Shown here in pieces: positions 51,718-60,480 of a stretch of 64,000 bases of DNA. Origin of the DNA: Streptomyces sp. HUAS YS2 (GTDB lineage: Bacteria; Actinomycetota; Actinomycetes; Streptomycetales; Streptomycetaceae); assembly GCF_033343995.1 (NCBI RefSeq), contig NZ_CP137573.1, positions 6,109,001 to 6,173,000 on the forward strand. The letters run 5' to 3'. Position numbers and translations under genes: made by a program. Numbering within the stretch: the first letter of the stretch is position 1; the number at the start of each line of letters is the position of its first letter. The notes below the pieces were generated by a model that worked only from the letters and a program-made list of their open reading frames with translations, had not been told where the DNA came from and made no database searches.

Positions 51718-53226
51718 GTGACGGTGGCAGCGGAACCAGTGTGGAGCGTGGACCCCCGGACCGGAAAGGCTCGCGAGCAGGTCGCGGTGGAGGCCACGGC
51801 CGAGGAGGTCGACCAGGCCGTCCGGGCCGCGCACGCCGCCCGCGCCGCGCTGGCCGACCGTACCGCCCGGGCGGCCCTGCTCCGCGCCGCCGCGGACCTG
51901 CTCGACGCGGCGGGCGAGCACGTCATCGAGGCCGCCGACGCCGAGACCGCGCTCGGTCCGACCCGGCTCACCGGCGAACTCGCCCGGACCACGGGACAGT
52001 TGCGGCTGTTCGCGGAGGCGGTGGAGGAGGGCTCCTTCCTCGACATCCGGGTCGACCGGCCGGACCCGGACCGCACCCCGCCCTGGCCCGACCTGCGCCG
52101 GATGAAGATCCCGCTCGGCGTCGTCGCCGTGTACGCCGCGAGCAACTTCCCGCTCGCCTTCTCCGTCCCGGGCGGCGACACCGCCAGCGCCCTCGCGGCC
52201 GGCTGCCCGGTCGTCGTCAAGGCGCACCCCGACCACCCGGCGACCTCCGAGCTCTGCGCCTCCCTGCTGCGCCGGGCCGCCGTCCGGGCGGGGCTGCCCG
52301 AGGACGTCGTCGTCCTCGTCCACGGCTTCGAGGCGGGCACGGAGCTGATCCGCCATCCGCTGGTCGCCGCCGCCGGGTTCACGGGCTCCGTACGGGGCGG
52401 GCGGGCGCTCTTCGACGCGGCCGCCGCCCGTCCGGTACCGATCCCCTTCCACGGCGAACTCGGCTCCCTCAACCCGGTCGTGGTCACCGAGGCCGCCGCC
52501 GAGGAGCGGGCCGCCGCGATCGGCGCCGGCCTCGCGGCCTCCATGACCCTCGGCGAGGGCCAGTTCTGCACCAAGCCCGGCTTCGTCCTGGCCCCCGAGG
52601 GAGAGGCCGGGGACCGGTTCCTGAAGGCGCTGACCGCGGCCGTCAGCGAGACCGAGCCGGGCGTGATGCTCGACCACCGCATGCGGGAGGCGTTCGTCGC
52701 CGGCGTGGCCGAACGAGCCGCGCTGCCCGGGGTGACCGCGCCGCTGACGCCGGGCGCGGGCGGCCCGCACACCGTCAGCGCCGGATGCCTGATGCTCCCC
52801 GCCGCACCGCTCGCCACCGCCGGGCCGCACGACCTGCTCCTGGAGGAGTGCTTCGGGCCCGTCACCGTCGTCGCCCGGTACGGTTCCCGGGAGGAGATCA
52901 GCGCGGTGCTGTCCCGGCTCCCCGGCAACCTCACCGCCACCCTCCACACGACCGACGAGGACCCCGAGGCCGCGTCCCTGCTCGCCGAACTCGCCCCGCT
53001 CGCAGGCCGCGTCCTCGTCGACGGCTGGCCCACCGGCGTCGCCGTCGCGCCCGCCCAGCACCACGGCGGCCCGTACCCGGCGACCACCGCGGCCTCCACC
53101 TCCGTCGGCACGGCCGCCGTCGAACGCTGGCTGCGCCCGATCACGTACCAGTCGACGCCGGACCGCCTGCTGCCCCCGGAACTGCGCGACGGCAACCCGC
53201 TGGGTCTGCCGAGGCGCGAGGGTTAG
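51718..53226 (+). CDS. Aldehyde dehydrogenase (NADP+), 2,5-dioxovalerate dehydrogenase-like
   Basis: 502 residues. Catalytic Cys284 (GEGQFCTKPG), general base Glu247 (GELGSLNP), Asn143 (ASNFPLAF) and Lys168 (VVVKAHP). GEGQFCTKPG and AYASNFPLAFSVPGGD are typical of alpha-ketoglutaric semialdehyde (2,5-dioxovalerate) dehydrogenases, which feed sugar acids such as glucarate or galactarate, or arabinose, into 2-oxoglutarate. The partner 5-dehydro-4-deoxyglucarate dehydratase, often adjacent, is absent here. GTG 51718 is preceded by CAGGGG. It is divergent from the IclR regulator. Confidence 0.88.
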   Translation: MTVAAEPVWSVDPRTGKAREQVAVEATAEEVDQAVRAAHAARAALADRTARAALLRAAADLLDAAGEHVIEAADAETALGPTRLTGELARTTGQLRLFAEAVEEGSFLDIRVDRPDPDRTPPWPDLRRMKIPLGVVAVYAASNFPLAFSVPGGDTASALAAGCPVVVKAHPDHPATSELCASLLRRAAVRAGLPEDVVVLVHGFEAGTELIRHPLVAAAGFTGSVRGGRALFDAAAARPVPIPFHGELGSLNPVVVTEAAAEERAAAIGAGLAASMTLGEGQFCTKPGFVLAPEGEAGDRFLKALTAAVSETEPGVMLDHRMREAFVAGVAERAALPGVTAPLTPGAGGPHTVSAGCLMLPAAPLATAGPHDLLLEECFGPVTVVARYGSREEISAVLSRLPGNLTATLHTTDEDPEAASLLAELAPLAGRVLVDGWPTGVAVAPAQHHGGPYPATTAASTSVGTAAVERWLRPITYQSTPDRLLPPELRDGNPLGLPRREG

Positions 53227-53294
53227 ACGCTCAGGGCACCGTCACCACCGGTGCGCCACGGAACCTCCGCGCCCGCCCGTTCGTCCGACAGGTC

Positions 53295-53792
53295 GTGATC
53301 AGACCCGCCACCGCCGAGGACCTCGACGCCATCGCCGCGCTGCATCGCGCGGCGCGCGCCACCTACTACCGGGACCGGCTCCCGGAGGACGCGTACGACG
53401 GGCCGTCGGAGCTCGCGCGGTCCCGCGCCGCCTGGGCGACCGCCGTCGCGGAGGGACGGGTGCTGTGCGCCGTGCGGGACGGGGAGATCGCCGGGGTCGC
53501 CGCGCACGGCGTCCGCGACGGCGTGGCGCACCTCGGCCAGCTCCACGTCGCCCCCGCCCACTGGCGGCGCGGCGTCGGCACCGAGCTGCACCGCGCCTGC
53601 GTCGACGCGTGGCGGGCAGGGGGTGTGACGACCGTCCGGCTCGACGTGTACGAGCACAACACCCGCGCCCAGGCCTTCTACGCGGCGCACGGCTGGGAGG
53701 TCGACCCGGACGTCCCGCGCGCCTCCACGCACCTGGTGCTCCGGCTCACACTCGCGCCGTCCGAGGAATGGGACGCAGCCCGGCCGCGTTGA
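53295..53792 (+). CDS. GNAT family N-acetyltransferase
   Basis: A 165-residue acetyltransferase. The acetyl-CoA site is LGQLHVAPAHWRRGVGTELH near residue 83-102, and the C-terminal RLDVYEHNTRAQAFYAAHGW is diagnostic. GTG 53295 (MIRPATAEDLDAI) is chosen by homology of the fold start; the frame is open far upstream but overlaps the dehydrogenase. It is encoded in the same direction 68 bases after that gene. The substrate is unknown. Confidence 0.9.
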   Translation: MIRPATAEDLDAIAALHRAARATYYRDRLPEDAYDGPSELARSRAAWATAVAEGRVLCAVRDGEIAGVAAHGVRDGVAHLGQLHVAPAHWRRGVGTELHRACVDAWRAGGVTTVRLDVYEHNTRAQAFYAAHGWEVDPDVPRASTHLVLRLTLAPSEEWDAARPR

Positions 53793-53851
53793 CCCCGGGA
53801 GTGAGCGGAGGAGACCCCTCCGGGCCGTACGAGCGGAAGAGAAGCTGACAC

Positions 53852-54571
53852 ATGCGCGTCGAGATCTGGAGCGACATCGCCTGTCCCTGGTGCTACATCG
53901 GGAAGGCGCGCTTCGAGAAGGGGCTCGCGGCCTTCGCCCACCGCGACGACATCGAGGTCGTGCACCGCTCCTTCGAGCTCGACCCGAACCGCGCCAAGGG
54001 CGACACCGGCCCCGTCCTCGAGATGCTGGCGAAGAAGTACGGCCGGACCCTCGACGAGGCCCGCGCGATGGAGGAGCACGTCGCCTCCAACGCCCGTTCC
54101 GAGGGCCTGGAGTACCGCACCGAGGGCCGCGACCACGGCAACACCTTCGACATCCACCGGCTGCTGCACCTCGCCCGCGAGCGCGGCCGGCAGAACGAGC
54201 TGCTCGACCTCGCCTACCGGGCCAACTTCGCCGAGGAGCGCTCGGTCTTCGACGCGGAGACCCTGGTCGTGCTGGGCGTCGAGGCCGGTCTCGACGAGGC
54301 CGAGGTCCGTGCCGTCCTCGCCGACGGGTCCGCGTACGCCGACGCCGTACGGGCCGACGAGCGCGAGGCGGCCGAGCTGGGCGCGAACAGTGTGCCGTTC
54401 TTCGTGCTCGACCGCCGCTACGGGGTCTCCGGCGGCCAGCCCGCCGAGGTCTTCACGCAGGCGCTGGAGCAGGCATGGGACAGCCGCGCCCCGCAGCCGG
54501 TCGCGGTCATCGCCGCCGCCGGTTCCTCCGACGCTCCGGTCTGCGACGTGGACGGCACCTGCGAGGTCTGA
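53852..54571 (+). CDS. DsbA family oxidoreductase (FrnE-like)
   Basis: 239 residues, cytoplasmic (no signal peptide). The thioredoxin-fold CPWC site is at residues 11-14 (SDIACPWCYIGKARFEKG). The family cis-Pro region SVPFFVLDRRYGVSGGQP lies near residue 187. FrnE-like proteins act as disulfide isomerases or polyketide-related oxidoreductases; the C-terminal VCDVDGTCEV adds a second cysteine pair that may be redox active. GAAGAGAAG precedes the ATG at a short distance. Confidence 0.9.
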   Translation: MRVEIWSDIACPWCYIGKARFEKGLAAFAHRDDIEVVHRSFELDPNRAKGDTGPVLEMLAKKYGRTLDEARAMEEHVASNARSEGLEYRTEGRDHGNTFDIHRLLHLARERGRQNELLDLAYRANFAEERSVFDAETLVVLGVEAGLDEAEVRAVLADGSAYADAVRADEREAAELGANSVPFFVLDRRYGVSGGQPAEVFTQALEQAWDSRAPQPVAVIAAAGSSDAPVCDVDGTCEV

Positions 54572-54611
54572 CCTCCGCAGGCCCGGCCACGCATAAGCGT
54601 TCCTTAGAAGC

Positions 54612-54650
54612 AACCCTCAATTCTTTGTGATTGACTTTGAGTTGAGGGTT
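54612..54650. promoter_or_regulatory. 9-bp inverted repeat upstream of aminotransferase gene
   Basis: AACCCTCAA at 54612-54620 and TTGAGGGTT at 54642-54650 are perfectly complementary with a 21-nt AT-rich centre that includes TTGACTTTGAG. Centre-to-centre spacing is 30 bases, about three helical turns, as for two operator half-sites. An RNA hairpin is the alternative. Confidence 0.5.
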
Positions 54651-54665
54651 CCCCAGGCTGGGGCC

Positions 54666-55718
54666 ATGGAGATCGAGAACCTCGGGGGCGACGAGTTCGC
54701 CCCCACGCAGACGTACCTGAACACCTCCACCTGCGGCCTCCTGCCGCGCCGCGCGGTCGCGGCCGTGACCGCGCTGGCCGCGGAACTCGCCGCGGGACGG
54801 CCCGGCGGCTCCGGCAACGACGAGGCCGTCGAGGCGGCGCGCGCCTCCTTCGCCCGGATCGTCGGCGTCGCCCCGGAGCGGGTCGCCACCGGCGGCTCGG
54901 TCGCGGTGCACGTCGGGCTGATCGCCCAGTCACTGCCGGCCGGCGCCGAAATCCTCTTCCCCGAGGGTGAGTTCAGCTCGGTCATCGACCCGTTCCTGGT
55001 CCGTGGCGACCTGAAGCTCCGGTACGTCCCGCTGGAGCGGCTCGCCGACGCCGTCCGTCCGGGCACCGCGCTGGTCGCCCTCTCGGCCGTCCAGTCCTCC
55101 GACGGCCGCACCGCCGACCTGGCCGCCGTGCGCGCCGCGGCCGCCGCGCACGGCGCCCGCATCCTGCTGGACGCCACCCAGGCGGCGGGCTGGCTGCCGC
55201 TGCGCGCCGGGGAGTACGACTACACCGTCACCGGCGGCTTCAAGTACCTGACCTGTCCGCGCGGTGTCTCCTTCCTCACCGTCACCGAGGAGGCGCAGGA
55301 GTCGCTGCTCCCGCTCCACGCGGGCATGGCCGCGGCAGCGGACGTGTGGGGCAGCGTGTACGGCCCGCTCGCCGAACTCGCCCCCTCGGCCCTCCGGTTC
55401 GACGAGCCGCCGGCCTTTCTCTCGTACCACGGCGCGGCCGCCTCGCTGTCGCTCCTCGAGGAGATCGGCATCGACCGCGTGCACGCCCACGGCACGGCGC
55501 TGGCCGCCCGCTTCCGGGCCGGCATGGACCGCATCGGCCGGCCCGCCGTCGCAGACGACTCCGTCGTGGTCGCGGTCCCCGGGCTCGGCGACCGTCACGC
55601 CGAGCTGCTGGCCGCGGGGGTCGTCACCTCGGCCCGTGCGGGCAACCTGCGGCTGTCCTTCCACCTCTACAACACGGCCGCCGACGTGGACCGCGCACTG
55701 GACGTGCTCTCCGGCTGA
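54666..55718 (+). CDS. Class V aminotransferase-fold PLP enzyme
   Basis: 350 residues of fold-type I, class V (cysteine desulfurase/kynureninase-like). The PLP lysine is in TVTGGFKYLTCPRG, and an Asp precedes it in ILLDATQAAGWLP. The N terminus YLNTSTCGLLPRRAVA matches isopenicillin N epimerase-like members. The reaction is unknown. ATG 54666 follows a 94-base gap with a strong inverted repeat; a GTG at 54627 is a weaker alternative. The next gene, a MarR regulator, is convergent 61 bases beyond. Confidence 0.85.
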   Translation: MEIENLGGDEFAPTQTYLNTSTCGLLPRRAVAAVTALAAELAAGRPGGSGNDEAVEAARASFARIVGVAPERVATGGSVAVHVGLIAQSLPAGAEILFPEGEFSSVIDPFLVRGDLKLRYVPLERLADAVRPGTALVALSAVQSSDGRTADLAAVRAAAAAHGARILLDATQAAGWLPLRAGEYDYTVTGGFKYLTCPRGVSFLTVTEEAQESLLPLHAGMAAAADVWGSVYGPLAELAPSALRFDEPPAFLSYHGAAASLSLLEEIGIDRVHAHGTALAARFRAGMDRIGRPAVADDSVVVAVPGLGDRHAELLAAGVVTSARAGNLRLSFHLYNTAADVDRALDVLSG

Positions 55719-55779
55719 CGCGCTCCCGGCCGACGTGTTCGCGGGCCGACGTGCCCCGGGCTGACGCGCTCCCGGGTCG

Positions 55780-56286
55780 TCAGCAGACCTCCGGCGGGCA
55801 GTCGGAGGTCCCCTCCTCGCACAGCCCCTCCTCGACCCGGGTCAGCAGCCGCTCCAGCGTGGCGCGCTCGTCCGGGTCGAGGTTCTTCAGGGTGACCTCC
55901 TCCAGGGTTGCCCAGGCCCCCGCGACCTGTGTGCGCAGCTGCTCGCTCTCCTCCGTCGGCTCCACCAGCACCGCGCGGCGGTCGGCGGGGTCGGGGGAGC
56001 GGCGCACATGGCCGGCCTGCTCCAGGCGCTGGAGCATCTTCGTCATGGTCGACGGGTCGAGCCCCATCTCCTTGATCAGCTCCGACTGGCGGGCCGGCCC
56101 GCCCTCCCACAGTCGCATCATCAGGAACTCCTGGCCCGGGTAGAGCCCGAGATCCCGGAGCAGCCGGGCCGCGATCATCCGGTGCACCCGGAACGTCCGG
56201 GCCAGCGTGCAGCTGACCGGCGCGTGCTCCGTGACCGGCGGCCGGCCTTCGGCGGCGCCCTGGGGTCCGGGACAGTCCGCGGACAT
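55780..56286 (-). CDS. MarR family transcriptional regulator, cysteine-rich
   Basis: 168 residues with a central winged helix (RQSELIKEMGLDPSTMTKML and a DPADRRAVLVEPT wing, about 66-112). Five cysteines: C5, C26, C156, C163 and C168, the last three clustered in the tail (GLCEEGTSDCPPEVC). MarR proteins with such cysteines often sense quinones, thiols or oxidants. GGAGGATCG precedes ATG 56286. It is divergent from an old yellow enzyme, with two copies of one palindrome between them, so it is very probably the repressor of that gene and of itself. Confidence 0.9.
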   Translation of the reverse strand: MSADCPGPQGAAEGRPPVTEHAPVSCTLARTFRVHRMIAARLLRDLGLYPGQEFLMMRLWEGGPARQSELIKEMGLDPSTMTKMLQRLEQAGHVRRSPDPADRRAVLVEPTEESEQLRTQVAGAWATLEEVTLKNLDPDERATLERLLTRVEEGLCEEGTSDCPPEVC

Positions 56287-56321
56287 CGATCCTCCTCGTA
56301 TGCGTTCGGGTCCAGATTACC

Positions 56322-56378
56322 TTGGTCGGCCAATTAATGGGTTACAGTGGCGTCCGGGCCATTTACTTGGCCGACCAC
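56322..56378. promoter_or_regulatory. Paired MarR operators and promoter
   Basis: TTGGTCGGCCAA at 56322-56333 and TTGGCCGACCAC at 56367-56378 are inverted copies (11 of 12). Adjacent bases AATTAATGG and, on the other strand, AGTAAATGG extend the match. Between them TACAGT at 56343-56348 could be the -10 box of the ene-reductase gene, so both sites flank the promoter. Confidence 0.65.
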
Positions 56379-56413
56379 ATAAACCCGTTTCCCACCTGTG
56401 CCAGGGGGCAGAG

Positions 56414-57493
56414 ATGACCACCGCGTTCGACCCGATCGACCTGGCCGGCACCCGCCTCGCCAACCGTATCGCCATGGCCCCGATGACCCGCAGCCGGGCG
56501 GACGGCGAGAGCCGCACGCCGACCGCGCTGGCCGTCGAGTACTACACCCAGCGCGCCTCTGCCGGCCTGATCGTCACCGAGGGCGTCCAGCCCTCGGCGG
56601 TCGGCCAGGGCTACCCGAACACCCCGGGCCTGCACAGCCGCGAGCAGATCGTGGCCTGGCGCGAGGTCACCGACGCCGTGCACGCCGCGGGCGGCCGGAT
56701 CTTCGCCCAGCTCATGCACGCGGGCCGGATCGGACACCCCGACGTCCTCGACGGCGAGTTGCATCCGGTCGGCCCCTCCGCCGTCGCCGCGGCCGGACAG
56801 GTCTACACGCTCGGGGGGCCCAAGGACTACGTCGTCCCCGTCGAACTGACCGGGGACGAGGTCCGTGCCACCGTCTCCGACATCGCCGCCGCCGCCCGCA
56901 ACGCCGTCGAGGCGGGCTTCGACGGCGTGGAGATCCACGGGGCCAACGGCTACCTGGTCCAGCAGTTCCTCTCCACGAGCACCAACCACCGCACCGACGA
57001 GTGGGGCGGCTCCGTCGAGAACCGCGTCCGCTTCGCGGTCGAGGTCGTCCGCGCCGTCGCCGAGGAGATCGGCCCCGAGCGCACCGGCCTGCGCATCTCC
57101 CCGGCCGGCACGTACAACGACATCGCGGAGACGGAGATCGAGGAGACGTACGCCGCGCTGGTCGCCGCGATCGAGCCGCTCGGCATCGCGTACCTGCACG
57201 TGACGGAGACCGTCCCGGGCACCCGCGACCTCACGCTCGCGCTGCGCAAGCAGTTCTCCGGGACCTTCGTGCTCAACCCGTTCACCGAGGGTCCGACGAG
57301 CCGCGCCGAACTCGCCCTGATCGAGGAGGGCGTCGCCGACATCGTCGCCTTCGGCCGCCTCTTCATCGCCAACCCCGACCTGCCCGCCCGCCTCGCGTCG
57401 GACGGTCCGTACAACGAGGGCGACCAGCAGAGCTTCTACGCCGGTGACGCCCGCGGCTACATCGACTACCCGGCGCTGACGCCGGCCGCGTGA
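56414..57493 (+). CDS. Old yellow enzyme family ene-reductase
   Basis: 359 residues, an FMN-dependent NAD(P)H oxidoreductase that reduces activated C=C bonds (enones, quinones, nitroesters). N-terminal MAPMTRSRAD carries Thr25; the active-site HGANGYLVQQFL gives His175, Asn178 and Tyr180; GGSVENRVRF and FGRLFIANPDLP are the FMN-binding segments. It is of the NemA/XenB-like class. The ATG has GGGGGCAGAG upstream. With the divergent Cys-rich MarR it forms an electrophile-detoxification module by inference. Confidence 0.93.
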   Translation: MTTAFDPIDLAGTRLANRIAMAPMTRSRADGESRTPTALAVEYYTQRASAGLIVTEGVQPSAVGQGYPNTPGLHSREQIVAWREVTDAVHAAGGRIFAQLMHAGRIGHPDVLDGELHPVGPSAVAAAGQVYTLGGPKDYVVPVELTGDEVRATVSDIAAAARNAVEAGFDGVEIHGANGYLVQQFLSTSTNHRTDEWGGSVENRVRFAVEVVRAVAEEIGPERTGLRISPAGTYNDIAETEIEETYAALVAAIEPLGIAYLHVTETVPGTRDLTLALRKQFSGTFVLNPFTEGPTSRAELALIEEGVADIVAFGRLFIANPDLPARLASDGPYNEGDQQSFYAGDARGYIDYPALTPAA

Positions 57494-57504
57494 CGGAGCG
57501 CGGC

Positions 57505-57574
57505 GGACACGTACGTACGAGAGCAGGGGGCGGGCCGCACGAGCGGCCCGCCCCCTGCCGGTGCGTACGTGTCC
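57505..57574. terminator. Nested bidirectional terminator
   Basis: An inner 16-bp perfect stem (57523-57538 with 57543-57558, ACGA loop, arm GCAGGGGGCGGGCCGC) lies inside an outer 11-bp stem GGACACGTACG (57505-57515) and CGTACGTGTCC (57564-57574). It occupies the gap between two convergent genes. Confidence 0.85.
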
Positions 57575-57580
57575 GGCGTC

Positions 57581-58687
57581 CTACGCCCACGCCTCCGTGA
57601 CCGCGCGCCGCGCGCCCTCCAGGTCCACCGTCCGGCCCGTCTCGCCGAGCACCGCGCCCAGCGCCGCCAGCGAGGACTGCACCGCGCCCGGCGTCGCGTC
57701 CACGCCGTAGTGGTTCACCCGGATCATCTCCTTCGCCAACGCGCCCCCGCCCGCGATCAGCGGCAGCGACGGGTCCGCCGACAGCGCCTTCGCGACCAGC
57801 TCGGACGCGTCCACCCCGGCCGGCGCGCGCAGCGTCGTCGCCACCGGGGCCGCGTCCCGCGCCTCGTGCACGTACGGCTCCAGGCCGCCGCCCAGCGCCA
57901 GCGCACCCGCCCGGGTCGCCGCCGCGGCCGACGCGTGCCGGCCCATCAGCGCGTCCAGGCCCTCCGCCTCGATCCGCTCCAGGCAGGCCTCCAGGGCCAG
58001 CATCTCCAGCTGCGCCGGAGCGTGCAGCAGCGCCTTGCGGCCGCCGTCGATCCAGCGCTCCTTCCAGTCGAGCAGCGACAGGTACGAGCGGCGCGGCGCG
58101 GCCGGGTTGGCGGCGAACCGCTCCCAGGCCCGCTCGCTCACCGACACCGCCGACACGCCCGCCGGGCCGCCCATCGCCTTCTGCGCGCCGATGATGCACA
58201 TGTCGACGCCCCAGGCGTCCGGCAGCACCGGCTCCGCGCCGACCGAGGCCACCGCGTCCAGGTAGAACAGCGCGCCGTGCGCCCGCACCACCTCGCCGAT
58301 CTCCGCGACCGGGTTGGTGTTGCCGGTCGCCGCCTCGGCGTGCACCAGGGACACGAAGTCGATCTCCGGGTGCTCGGCGAGCGCCCGCTCCACCTGCTCG
58401 GCCGTCACGGCGGTGTGGAACGGCACCTCCAGGTCGACCACCGTCGCCCCGCAGTCGCGCAGCCAGTTGCCGAAGGTCTGCCCGTACGGCCCGGTCACCA
58501 CGTTCAGCGCCGTCGAACCGGCCCGCGCGCCGCTGCGGATGCAGCCCTCCAGCGGTAGCAGCGCCTCGCCCTGGGTGATCACGACGTCCTGCTCGGTGGA
58601 GAGCAGGGCGGCGACGCGGCGCTCGATGGAAGCGAAGTGCGCGGCGGTCAGCGGAGCCAGGTCCAGGAGCGGGTGTGTCACGGTCAC
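57581..58687 (-). CDS. Serine-pyruvate/alanine-glyoxylate aminotransferase family protein
   Basis: 368 residues, a class V aminotransferase. The PLP lysine is in IIGAQKAMGGPAG, the Asp in FYLDAVASVG, and the conserved Arg near the C terminus is in MIRVNHYGVDATPG. The family transaminates alanine, serine or glyoxylate or acts on phosphonates; the exact substrate is open. The start is GTG 58687 with AGAGG about 9 nt upstream. It is convergent with the ene-reductase, separated by the nested terminator. Confidence 0.85.
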   Translation of the reverse strand: MTVTHPLLDLAPLTAAHFASIERRVAALLSTEQDVVITQGEALLPLEGCIRSGARAGSTALNVVTGPYGQTFGNWLRDCGATVVDLEVPFHTAVTAEQVERALAEHPEIDFVSLVHAEAATGNTNPVAEIGEVVRAHGALFYLDAVASVGAEPVLPDAWGVDMCIIGAQKAMGGPAGVSAVSVSERAWERFAANPAAPRRSYLSLLDWKERWIDGGRKALLHAPAQLEMLALEACLERIEAEGLDALMGRHASAAAATRAGALALGGGLEPYVHEARDAAPVATTLRAPAGVDASELVAKALSADPSLPLIAGGGALAKEMIRVNHYGVDATPGAVQSSLAALGAVLGETGRTVDLEGARRAVTEAWA

Positions 58688-58823
58688 GGCGGTGCCTCTT
58701 CGACTCGGTTCGGTGCGGTGTGCTGCGTGCGGTGCGTCGTGTGCGGCGCGTTTGCTGCGGTTCGTGCGGGTCCAGGGTATCGAGCGGCCCTCGCCGGACC
58801 GCGGGGGCGGTCCGGATCTTCGC

Positions 58824-58875
58824 TGTCAAAACGTGACATCCCCCGCGTACAACCCTGACGGTTCATCACCCGTCA
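58824..58875 (+). promoter_or_regulatory. Two dyads upstream of the FG-GAP gene
   Basis: TGTCA-N5-TGACA lies at 58824-58838 and TGACGG-N8-CCGTCA at 58856-58875, with TACAAC at 58848-58853 as possible -10 between. They lie in the 275-base gene-free stretch 58688-58962; its left half is only a G/T-rich stretch of GTGCG-like repeats (58700-58780). Confidence 0.45.
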
Positions 58876-58962
58876 AAGAGGGCGACGGACAAGGGACGGG
58901 CCTTTTCCGGACACACCCCCATTGCCGCCCGGATCAACTTCTGTGCAACCAGGAGCCGCTCC

Positions 58963-60480
58963 ATGCGCAAGAACCGCACCGCCGCCCTCACCGCGGCGAC
59001 GTTCCTCCTCATCGCGGGCGCGGGGATCATGACCGCGCCCGCCGCCCACGCCGGGGTCCCCGGCGGAACCCGCGCCGACGACCGCAACTGCGACTTCAAC
59101 GGCGACGGATACGAAGACGTCCTGGTCGGCGCGCCCGGCGCGCCCGTCGGCGGGAAGCGGGGCGCCGGCCTCGTCACCGTCCAGTACGGCTCGGCCAACG
59201 GCATCGGCACCCGCCGGGCCGCGGTCATCAGCCAGAACACCAGCGGCGTGCCCGGCAGCGCCGAGACCGGCGACGCCTTCGGCAAGGCCGTCGCCACCGG
59301 CGACCTCGACGGCGACGGCTACGACGACGCGATTGTCGGCGTCCCCGGCGAGGACATCGGCACCAAGGTCGACTCCGGTGGCGCGGTGGTCCTCTGGGGA
59401 TCCCCGCAGGGACTCGTCGGCGCGAACAGCCAGGGTCTGGACAGCCTGCTCGGCGTCACCGCGGGCCGGCGCTTCGGTTCCGCCCTCGGCGCGGCCCGGT
59501 TCAGCGCCGAGAGCGCCGGCGACCAGCTGATCGTGCTCGACCGCGACGCGGCGGAGCTGCACCTGTTCGCCGCCGTGCCGCAGCGGAGCGCCACCCGCGC
59601 CGACCGGATCCTCCCGCTCACCCGCAGCGCGCTGCGCGCGACCACCGAGACCGAAGAGCCGGTCCGCGACATCGCCGCGAAGTCCGTCACGACCGGGGAC
59701 TACGACCGGAACGGCTTCGCCGACCTGGTGATCAGCGGCACCAGCCGCGGCGAGGACCCCGGCCACGGCTGGTCCTGGTACATCGCCGGCACGTCCACGG
59801 GGCTCGAGTACCAGCGCGCCCTGCGCGGCGGCCCGTCCGTCGCCTCCGGCGACATCAACCGCGACGGGTACGACGACCTGGTCACCGGCGAGCCGAACAG
59901 CCCGAACGACGGCGGCGACTGGATGACCGGCGGCCAGGTCGGCGTCTACCTGGGCAGCGCCCAGGGGCCGAAGGGCGCGAGCGGCGTCGGCACCCCGCCG
60001 ACGTGGTGGACGCAGAACTCGCCCGGCGTGCCCGGCGCGTCGGAGCGCGGCGACGGCTGGGGCGCGGACCTGTCCGTGGCCGACACCAACGGCGACGGCT
60101 ACGCCGACGTCGCGATCGGCGCGCCCGGGGAGGACATCGGCACGGTCGCCGACGCGGGCATGGTCACCGTGCTGCGCGGCAACTCCCGCGGACTCACCGC
60201 GAGCGGGGCCGCGGCCTGGACGCAGGACTCGCCGAACGTGCCCGGAGCGGTCGAGAAGGGCGACAAGTTCGGCGGCCAGGTCCGGCTCGTCGACCCCAAC
60301 CGCGACGGCCGGTTCGGGCTGCTCGCGGCGGCGCCCGGCGAGAACACGAACGACGGCGTGGTGTGGGTGTTCTCGGCCGGCTCGGGTGGGCTCACCGCGA
60401 GCGGCTCGTGGACGTTCGGCGCGGGCTCGTTCGGGGCGCCGTACGTGGACGGGCTGTACGGGGCCGCGATCGACGAGTGA
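58963..60480 (+). CDS. Secreted FG-GAP repeat (integrin alpha-like) protein
   Basis: 505 residues with a Sec signal (cleavage near AHA/GV at about 30). About six FG-GAP blades follow, each with a calcium-binding loop: DFNGDGYEDVLVGAPG, DLDGDGYDDAIVGVPG, DYDRNGFADLVISG, DINRDGYDDLVTGEP, DTNGDGYADVAIGAPG and the weaker DPNRDGRFGLLAAAPG. It should form a seven-blade-type propeller outside the cell; binding of a surface or extracellular partner is the usual idea, with no enzyme motif present. The 3' end begins a 14-bp tandem repeat. Confidence 0.9.
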   Translation: MRKNRTAALTAATFLLIAGAGIMTAPAAHAGVPGGTRADDRNCDFNGDGYEDVLVGAPGAPVGGKRGAGLVTVQYGSANGIGTRRAAVISQNTSGVPGSAETGDAFGKAVATGDLDGDGYDDAIVGVPGEDIGTKVDSGGAVVLWGSPQGLVGANSQGLDSLLGVTAGRRFGSALGAARFSAESAGDQLIVLDRDAAELHLFAAVPQRSATRADRILPLTRSALRATTETEEPVRDIAAKSVTTGDYDRNGFADLVISGTSRGEDPGHGWSWYIAGTSTGLEYQRALRGGPSVASGDINRDGYDDLVTGEPNSPNDGGDWMTGGQVGVYLGSAQGPKGASGVGTPPTWWTQNSPGVPGASERGDGWGADLSVADTNGDGYADVAIGAPGEDIGTVADAGMVTVLRGNSRGLTASGAAAWTQDSPNVPGAVEKGDKFGGQVRLVDPNRDGRFGLLAAAPGENTNDGVVWVFSAGSGGLTASGSWTFGAGSFGAPYVDGLYGAAIDE

